Shown: positions 57,540 to 64,000 of the stretch, piece after piece
Layout of the letters: every line of letters begins with the position of its first letter
Numbering within the stretch: position 1 is the stretch's first letter
Assembly (NCBI GenBank): GCA_032622095.1
Contig: CP136069.1
Span: 13,314,450 to 13,378,449 of the forward strand
Origin: Siphonodentalium dalli
Taxonomy: Eukaryota > Mollusca > Scaphopoda > Gadilida > Siphonodentaliidae
DNA: 64,000 nt
Reading direction: 5' to 3'
Made by a program: the position numbers and the translations under genes
Notes under the pieces: model-generated
The model's database searches: none
The model's input: only the letters and a program-made list of their open reading frames with translations
Told to the model about the DNA's origin: nothing

Positions 57540-58097
57540 TCTTGTATTGTGTCTATTATGTTTTGGAACTTCTGTCTGTATGTATGCATTTGTGTTATTG
57601 ACTTGAAAAACTGCTCGACCGATCCGACTCAAATTTGGTGTATAGGGCTACTTTGATCCGGGGAACAATATGGGTGGGTCCAAATTTGCGTGCGACCGTG
57701 TCATTGAACTTGACCTCGCTCAAATACGCTCATATAGGCAATTTTCTGGACCTCGACCGATCCCACTCAAATTTGGTAGCTGGGTCTACTTTTATCACGG
57801 GAACAATATGGGCGGGTCCAATTTCACTTGCGACCGTGTCCTTGACCTTGCTTATATACGATCATATAGGCATGTTTCTGGAACTCGATTCGATTCAAAT
57901 TTGGTATAATGTTGGCCTACTTTGATCCTGGCAACAATATGGATGGGTCCAATTTCACGTGCGATCGTGTCCTTGAATTTGACCATATTCGTTCATATAG
58001 GCATGTTTCAGGGCCGATCGAACAATAGTTTTTCCAGGCGGAAACGATCACAAATAAATCCCTAATTAGCTAGGACGAAGAGGGGGCACATCGGCTA
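57540..58097 (+). mobile_element. Helitron-like minisatellite element, variant B
   Basis: After GGAACTTCTGTCTGTATGTATG come three to four units of about 125 bp with CGATCC(G/C)ACTCAAATTTGGT, ACAATATGG(G/A)(T/C)GGGTCC, GCGACCGTGTCCTTGA and ATAGGCATGTTTC. It ends GATCACAAATAAATCCCTAATTAGC, a short GC-rich part and CTAG at 58,094-58,097 followed by T. Two plus frames across it are repeat translations. Confidence 0.55.
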
Positions 58098-58139
58098 GTG
58101 ATGACTATTTTCGTAGACGTATTTTACTCAACAAACATT

Positions 58140-58630
58140 TTCGTAGAAATAAATCTCAACATAATTATGTATTATTATATGATAATTATTGTTATGTTTC
58201 TGTCTGAAGCGTCCCTTGTATCTATAGATGCAAGTTTAAAATAACCATCAAATTAACGGGAACCATTGTTCTCATAGGGACAAATAAGATCCAACAGAAA
58301 CGCCGCATCGCGTCGGCAATTTCCGCGGTCCGATCGCAGCGACGTCTTTCGGTAGAATTGTTACAGTAAGTAATTCCAACTCAATATATTCGTTTGATGT
58401 CTGTTTTAATATGTACTTTTCAAATCTGAGATCCTAGAATTGAAACATTAAGTCAGAGTTAAAATGTTGAGTTAAAACTGAAATATTAGAATTAAAATAT
58501 TAACTTAAATTGAAATATTAAGTTAGAGTTAAAATATTATGTTAGAGTTAAAATATAAAGTTAGCTTTAAAACATTAGAATTAAAATATTATGTTAGACT
58601 TAAAATAGTAAGTTATAATTATGACCCTTT
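58140..58630 (+). repeat. single broken arm of the 4.2-kb inverted-repeat element
   Basis: Matches 51,295-51,900 in direct order: ATCTCAACATAATTATGTATT, GGGAACCATTGTTCTCA, GACAAATAAGATCCAACAG, CGATCGCAGCGACGTCTTT, then the AGTTAGAATTAAAATATTA minisatellite. There is no partner arm nearby. It begins about 40 bp after a Helitron-like end. Confidence 0.85.
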
Positions 58631-58631
58631 C

Positions 58632-60440
58632 GCCCCCCCCCCCCCCCCCCCATTTCGGATAAGACACCAAAGAAGTTTTCAAAATGTTAACTTACTTTGG
58701 GTACAAAATCGAATTTTACCGTATTCATATTTTTGACCGGATTTTTACGAGAGAAAGCCTGATACGGTCCAGGACAAAACAAGTAGGATAAGGACAAGTG
58801 TGGGGTGGTCACGTCTATAAGGTAAGATGACACAAAATAAGTTGCCAACATTTTCACAAAGTTTGCTATCGAAAATCGAACGATAGAGTTTTCATAGTTT
58901 TGTCTGGATTTTGACTTGATAGAGACTATGTTGTAGCCCCGACCATAGAACTAACATGAAACCGAAAAGTTGCTCAAATTATGACAAAAGTTCGGGTCAA
59001 AAATCGAATTGTCCAATATTCGTAGTGTTTACTGGATTTTGAGCAGAAAAATTACTTCCGAGGTTTGGCCCTGAACGAAACAAGTCAGGCAACACCAGAA
59101 AGTATTCAAAATTTCAACCAAATTTGAGGCATAACATCTAGTATTATAGTTTTCGTAGTTTTTACAGAATTTGACCCAATAAAGGCTACTAGAGGATGTC
59201 CCCCGGACTATAGATGTAAGAAGAAAATCAAAAGTTTCCAGTTTTCGTAGTTTTGATCGGATTTTGACAGGATATAGACTACTGTGTGACTGCCCCCGAC
59301 AATACAAGTAAAATGACTCCAGAAAGTTGCCAAAATTTCGACACAATTTCGGGTCAAAATTAAACTTAAATGTTTAAGTTTTCGTAGTTTTTAGTAAGTA
59401 GACCCCATAAAGTTATCAAATTTTTAACTTACTTTGGAGTCAAATATCGCATTTTATCGTATTCGTAGTTTTTACCAGACATTGACCTGTTAAATCCTGC
59501 TGGGTGTGGCCCACGACCGTACAAGTAGGCTGACAAAAAGTGGCACAAATTTCGAAGAATCATCTGTAAAAAAAATATATTTTCACCGTATTGATAGTTT
59601 TGACAGGCTTTTGATCAACTGTGTGTGGCCCCGACGATAGACGTTAGATGACACCAAACAGTTGCCAAACTTTCAACAAAGTTTGCGGTTAAAAATCGAA
59701 GTTTACAGTTTTCGTAGTTTTTACCGGTTTTTGACCAGATAAGTACTTATGGGGGTTGACACCAAAAAGTAGCCAAAATATGTGGTAAAAAGACAAATTA
59801 AATTTGATAGATTTGTAGTTTTGACTAGATTTTGACTGGATAAAGACTTTGATGTGGCCCCGACCGTTGAAGTAATATTAAACCGAAAAGTTGCCTAATT
59901 CGGGTTAAAAATCTTCGTAGTTTTTACTAGTTTCGACACAATTTCTGGACAAAAAGCAACTGATCCAGTTTTGTCGGTTTTTAACCAGATAAAGACTGTT
60001 GTGAGTTGGCCCGAACCAAGCAAGTAAGATGATACCAAAAAGTTGTCAATATTTGGAGTTAAAAATCGAACCTTACAGTATTCGTAGTTTTGTCCGGATT
60101 TGACTGGATAAAGACTACTGTGGTGGCTATCGACCATAGATGTAAAATGATATTGAAAATGTTGCCAAATAGTTAAATTTCGACACAATTTCTGATTAAA
60201 AGACAAATTATTTTGTTTTCATAGTTATTACAGGTTTTTGACCAGATAACAACTATCTGTAACCAAAGAAGTCAGATCACACAAAAAGTTGTCAAAATTG
60301 GAGGTAAAATATATTCGACCAAATTTTGGGTTAAAAACTTATATTTACAGTTTTCGTAGTATTAACCGGTTCTGGCCTGATAAAGTTTGCCCAGGGTTGA
60401 CCATGATCCAAAAAGTTTTCAAAATTTGAGGTAAACAATC
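58632..60440 (+). repeat. roughly 130-bp satellite array
   Basis: Starts at a run of C. About a dozen degenerate units contain AAGTTGCCAAAATTTCGAC, GGGTCAAAAATCGAATT, TTTTCGTAGTTTTTACCGG, GACCGGATAAAGACTACTG and GTGGCCCCGACCATAGAAG. Units vary between about 125 and 190 bp. Several minus-strand frames across the array are artefacts. Confidence 0.9.
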
Positions 60441-60611
60441 GAATGCACATGGCGAAGGTTCGATTCAGAGGTTGCAATATCGCAGACAGGTTTATTTGCG
60501 AATTTGTGAACTTGTCCAACAGTTGTCATTAGTGACTTAACTTCTGCTGCTCAACTATCTTTGACACATCCCTGGTATATTAAGCCACCCGATGCCAGTC
60601 GGTTCTCCCAG

Positions 60612-61075
60612 ATCAAACTATAAAGCAAAATAAGCGATAAAACCATCAGATAATTTTTTGTCATGTAGGTGCTGGGTGGGGGAGATATCCTGACCTGGAC
60701 ACCCCCCCCCCACACCCAACCCTGACTCAAACAACTTTTTCTCAGAAGTAAATTTCTCGCCGTTTCATGACTATATAAAGCAAAATAAGCGATAAAACCA
60801 TAAGATGATTTTTTTGTCATGTAGGTGCTGGGTGGGGGAGATATCCTGACCTGGACATCTTCCCCCACTACCCCAAACCCAGACTCATACAACTTTTGCT
60901 CAGAAGAAGTTAATTTCTCGCTGTTTCATGACTATATAAAGCTAAATAAGCGATAAAACCATAAAATGATGTTTTGTCATGTAGGTTCTGCGTGGGGGAA
61001 GAAATACTGACCTGGACATCTCTCTCCCCCACCCCAAACCTGACTAAAACAACTTTTTCTAAGAAGACCTGGACA
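60612..61075 (+). repeat. 155-161-bp tandem repeat, three units
   Basis: TAAAGC(A/T)AAATAAGCGATAAAACC starts near 60,621, 60,776 and 60,937; each continues with TTTTTTGTCATGTAGGT, GGTGGGGGAGATATCCTGAC and CTGGACA plus C-rich sequence. The 113-codon minus frame at 60,551-60,892 (two repeats of VQVRISPPPSTYMTKK) is repeat translation. Confidence 0.92.
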
Positions 61076-61344
61076 TTTGAAAAAAATGAATTTAAATAAA
61101 ATTTTTTTTAAATCTCAATAGTCATTTTTCTGGACATTTCATGATAAACAATTAAATGTGTGATAAAAAAATGTTGTCACTTGAAAAAACAAAAAATTCC
61201 AAGAAAATAAAAATTAAATCTTAAAAAACAATTGTCTGGCCATTTCAGGGTCAAACGATATCAAATGAGTGAAATTATTTTTTAGTCATATATCGGGGAA
61301 ATATCCAGGTTGGGGGAAAGATATCCTAGGGGGAAGATGACGTG
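61076..61344. other. unassigned AT-rich DNA
   Basis: A-rich words dominate; GGGGAAATATCC/GGGGAAAGATATCC recalls the preceding tandem unit in degenerate form. Confidence 0.45.
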
Positions 61345-61790
61345 TTACACCGGTACAGTGGCATATAATATTATAATCACAGTTTGAGGTAAAGCATCTG
61401 CGAATTTTAAGTCTAATTGTATGAGTCCTTTATTTATCAATGAGCTATATTCGCCATACGGTTCTATGCAAAACATTGTATAGCCTTCTTTAAACGCATC
61501 TGTCAGTGCATCATATAAGTATTGATTATGGAACCTTCCAGCAGAAAATGAATCACAAATCGCGCATTCTTTGAATAAATGTTAACAATATGAAAACCAA
61601 TGATGGAATGTTCTGGAATTGAGCCTGATGGAACATTAACGCTGGTCGTGTGTCCTGGGATTTCTCTGTTTACCAAAAACCCAACCCTAAATTCGCGGTC
61701 CTGTGCTACCGTCGAAGTTTCGTTTACATGATCCTGAACAATAGTGTATAGATATGTCCATTGACAGGGTTTTCATCACAAAGGATACAC
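61345..61790 (-). pseudogene. relic of a Polinton/adintovirus-type capsid protein (F54H12.2-like C-terminus)
   Basis: The minus strand is open in two successive frames: about 61,790 to 61,545, then, after a one-base shift, 61,545 to a TAA at 61,345-61,347. The second part has the order aromatic-rich FHNQYLYDALTDA, then EGYTMFCIEP, then LIQLDLKFADALPQTV and a hydrophobic end. This pattern (GYT-F, a charged loop, then beta strands ending in ALPQT and the C-terminus) is what I know from the F54H12.2-like proteins of Polinton/Maverick and adintovirus-type elements. The N-terminal two thirds, and other genes of such elements, are not found. It is broken and short; the assignment rests on motif memory. 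Confidence 0.5.
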
Positions 61791-61807
61791 AAACTGTTTA
61801 AAAGAGT

Positions 61808-62000
61808 TTCGAGAATATTCAAAGCATGGAGGGTTCTCCTATATTGGTATTATTTTCATTTCAATGAAAAAATTGTTGAAATCATTTAGCATCTTCTCGA
61901 ATGCCACACAAATGGTTTCAAAAGGCCAACCATGTTTCTTGAACATAAATACGCCCACGGAACTTTATAAATGTTAATACTATGGTATTTATTATAAAGG
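61808..62000. repeat. direct repeat pair, copy 1 (copy 2 at 63,655-63,835)
   Basis: Both contain TTCAAAGCATGGAGG, TTCTCCTATATT/CCCTATATTAA, CATCTTCTCG, TGCCACACAAAT, GGCCAACC and CGGAACTTTA, AATGTTAATAC. On the minus strand copy 1 has an open stretch GWPFETICVAFEKML, which may be another coding relic. Confidence 0.75.
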
Positions 62001-62014
62001 TTATTACAAAGAAA

Positions 62015-62160
62015 TAGAGGATCTACAACGAGTCCCCAGTTTATAGCGTAATTTACAAAACGAGTCTAGTAAATTAGGTCTGGGCCGAGCCTTTAGACCT
62101 AATTTACTGGCCGAGTTTTGTAAATTCCGGTATAAACTGGGGACGAGTTGTAGATACTAT
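62015..62160. repeat. 146-bp hairpin with GC-rich tip
   Basis: ATCTACAACGAGTCCCCAGT pairs with ACTGGGGACGAGTTGTAGAT; TAATTTACAAAACGAGT pairs with CGAGTTTTGTAAATTCC-like; the tip is TAGGTCTGGGCCGAGCCTTTAGACCTA. Confidence 0.85.
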
Positions 62161-62543
62161 TTATACATGACCCAAAACCTCGACAAAACATACTTAAAAC
62201 AACAAATGGGACGCGAAACTAACATCGGTTTCTATAAGGCATGCGATGACGTTTCACATAACTATGTGTTGTTTGTCCACGAAAAGAAAGTCCCAGATAA
62301 ACAAAGACTCTTTGGCGTATTTAATGGCGTATATTCAATGGCATAACGTTTCCAACTCTTCATACATTATAGTTTGTTGGAAAAATATTGAAAGCCATAG
62401 TATTTTGAGACGTAGCATACAGAATGTGAAAAGACGGCAAATCGGAAGTCAGAGGTCACCTGACACTATTTCCTGTTATTAAACGAATGTTTAATATCAC
62501 AATTTATAGAATGGGTTTATTGAATGGAATAAGGGTAGGATCG

Positions 62544-62715
62544 TGTAATAAATAAAGGTTCTACAGCGAGTTCCCAGTTTATAGAGCAATTTGCAAAATG
62601 AGTCCAGTAAATTAGGTCTGGACCAAGCCTTTGGCGAGGTCCAGACCTATTTTACTGGAAACGTTTTGTAAATTCCGTTATAAACTGGGACGAGCTGTAG
62701 ATTCTATTTATTACA
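62544..62715. repeat. 172-bp hairpin, second copy
   Basis: Outer arms TGTAATAAATA / TATTTATTACA, then TCTACAGCGAGTTCCCAGTTTA / TAAACTGGGACGAGCTGTAGA, tip GGTCTGGACCAAGCCTTTGGCGAGGTCCAGACC. The arms differ from 62,015-62,160 but retain pairing in many positions. Confidence 0.85.
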
Positions 62716-63102
62716 TGATCAAAAACCTCGATAAAACATACTTAAATCAATAGATGGGACGCGAAACTAGCATCAGCTTCTATAAAGGTTGCAATGACGT
62801 TTCACGTAACTATGAGTTGTTTGCCGCGTAAAGAAATAGTCCAAGACAAACAAAGACTCTTTGGCGTGTTTAATGGCCTATATTTAATGACATAACTTTT
62901 CACATTCTTCATTCATTATAGTTTATTGGAAAACTATTGGAAGCCATATTATTTTGAGACGTAGCGTACGGAATGTAAACAGACGACAAACCGGAAGTCA
63001 AATGTCACCTGGCACTATTTCCTGGTATTAAACGAACGTTTAATATCACAATTTATAGAATGGGTTTATTGAATGGAATAAGGGTAGGATCATGTAATAA
63101 AA

Positions 63103-63480
63103 TGTTTTACGACATGAACAATTGGAACTTTACAATCAATAATCGCCTGCATCTCATTCATTGAAATTTAATGTTAAACAGCGTTAGACACAAATATATG
63201 TAATGCATTTACTGGGATGTCTTCACCTACAAGCAACTTGTCAATGTGCCATTAGATTGTATATTCTCATTTCTTATCGAATTTTCCACACTCATCAAAG
63301 TTGCTTATAGCAATGTATACATACTGAGTCCGTTGTTGCCTTCCTCACCACATTTCAACATATGCACTACATATTGGGTTTATCAATTTCATATCAATAT
63401 TTTGCCACTAAGTGAGCGCTCTTTATACTTTCAAATACGTGCAACCATTAAGGCATTATGAATCACCATAACACATCTAA
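63103..63480. other. unassigned DNA
   Basis: A 71-codon plus frame (63,246-63,461) is present without recognised family. Confidence 0.4.
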
Positions 63481-63489
63481 TAAATTAAT

Positions 63490-63645
63490 TACTGCTAAGT
63501 AAAGCTTGGAGTTGTCTAGAATTTGGAATCCAATGACAAAGCGTCTCTCCAAAGTCAATATTATCGAAGTCGCCACATGATCTGCAAGTTACAACGCACT
63601 CCTGCCTGCACTCGATAAACCAACAGGATGACAAAGCCAAGACAA
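63490..63645 (-). pseudogene. Cys-rich coding-like fragment, unidentified
   Basis: The minus strand reads SCWFIECRQECVVTCRSCGD, then FDNIDFGETLCHWIPN, to a TAA near 63,485. Four Cys in C-x3-C-x3-C-x2-C spacing look like a metal-binding knuckle. It lies next to the second copy of the 61.8-kb repeat on the same strand as the capsid-like relic, so it may derive from the same element. The family is not recognised and it is too short to be a gene alone. Confidence 0.35.
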
Positions 63646-63654
63646 ATTTCTCGA

Positions 63655-63835
63655 AAATTGTTAATTACATTAACTTCTCATTCAAAGCATGGAGGTTTCC
63701 CCTATATTAATTAATGTTATTATGTCACAACCATTTCGCATCTTCTCGGTTGCCACACAAATACTTTCAGGCCAACCGTGTATTCATAAAAACTTCACGG
63801 AACTTTAAATGTTAATACCACACAATGTTTATTTT
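63655..63835. repeat. direct repeat pair, copy 2
   Basis: See copy 1 at 61,808-62,000; this copy is more decayed and its minus-strand frame has a stop. Confidence 0.75.
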
Positions 63836-64000
63836 AGATCGGTGCACAATGGGAGTTTTAACGAACGATAATGGAAACATGCACTGCTCTATGCATTATT
63901 TGATATAAATTTAATCTGTTTCATAGCATAACATGGTTTGTAAATTCAATGCACCAGGCAGATAGACAGAGAGATGACATGAATGCACACTTAATTGTGG
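63836..64000. other. unassigned DNA at window end
   Basis: Nothing is recognised. Confidence 0.4.

Larger units (their letters stand above)
62015..63102 (+). repeat. roughly 540-bp tandem duplication, each unit with a hairpin
   Basis: Unit 1 (62,015-62,553) and unit 2 (62,554-63,102) share CCTCGA(C/T)AAAACATACTTAA, GGGACGCGAAACTA, GACAAACAAAGACTCTTTGGCG, GAGACGTAGC, CACTATTTCCTG and AATGGGTTTATTGAATGGAA. The 78-codon plus frame in unit 1 is broken in unit 2 and has no known domain. Confidence 0.88.

Noticed and set aside
57635-57925. Two overlapping plus frames of 96 and 79 codons
   Set aside because: Both are translations of the Helitron-like element's tandem units.
60551-60892. 113-codon minus frame with two copies of a Pro/Ser/Thr segment
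   Set aside because: Follows the 155-bp tandem repeat exactly.

Overview
The window is non-coding, repeat-dense animal DNA, most likely from a marine invertebrate and probably a mollusc or other lophotrochozoan. It is AT-rich and has no operons. Coding pieces are short and exon-like. It carries decayed non-LTR and Penelope-like retroelements, many short inverted-repeat DNA elements, Helitron-like minisatellite carriers, satellites and a tRNA-derived SINE. Short motifs such as GGGAGATAACTC near 41.9 kb are, to my recollection, common in mollusc DNA. The taxon call is an inference.

Layout. 1-0.56 kb: one copy of a 0.56-kb repeat ending in a 168-bp hairpin (second copy at 37.8-38.36 kb). 1.26-2.29 kb: a 0.9-kb dispersed repeat (second copy at 27.4-28.1 kb). 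2.36-16.6 kb: a nest of transposons. A minus-strand Penelope-like element (RT plus GIY-YIG endonuclease, with an inverted piece of its own 3' end at its 5' end) was hit by a Harbinger-like element and by a plus-strand non-LTR retrotransposon. That retrotransposon was in turn hit by a perfect-hairpin TA-target MITE and is split by 5.6 kb of Helitron-like and tandem repeats. All retroelement frames are broken.

16.6-35.4 kb: unassigned DNA with hairpins (19.1, 20.0, 21.1, 22.8 kb), a 350-550-bp repeat family (20.2-24.8 kb), a four-fold symmetric TTAA-type foldback (26.6-26.95 kb), tandem duplications and a 125-145-bp minisatellite (30.2-31.5 kb). 35.4-44.0 kb: a 174-bp satellite interrupted by a 7.06-kb segment bounded by 28-bp inverted termini, which holds a Helitron-like element, a tRNA-like sequence and an intact-looking SINE; a Harbinger/Tourist-like MITE follows.

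44-52 kb: the best host-gene signal, a first exon of a secreted PAN/apple-like protein (47,540-47,786), with a 4.2-kb inverted repeat (arms about 1.9 kb) starting about 70 bp into the presumed intron. 52-64 kb: an unidentified exon-like minus-strand frame, a roughly 130-bp satellite family, another Helitron-like element, a single broken arm of the large inverted repeat, and at 61.3-61.8 kb a frameshifted relic resembling the C-terminus of Polinton/adintovirus-type capsid proteins (F54H12.2-like family). Nothing here works as a pathway; the biology is transposon colonisation of an intergenic or intronic region.
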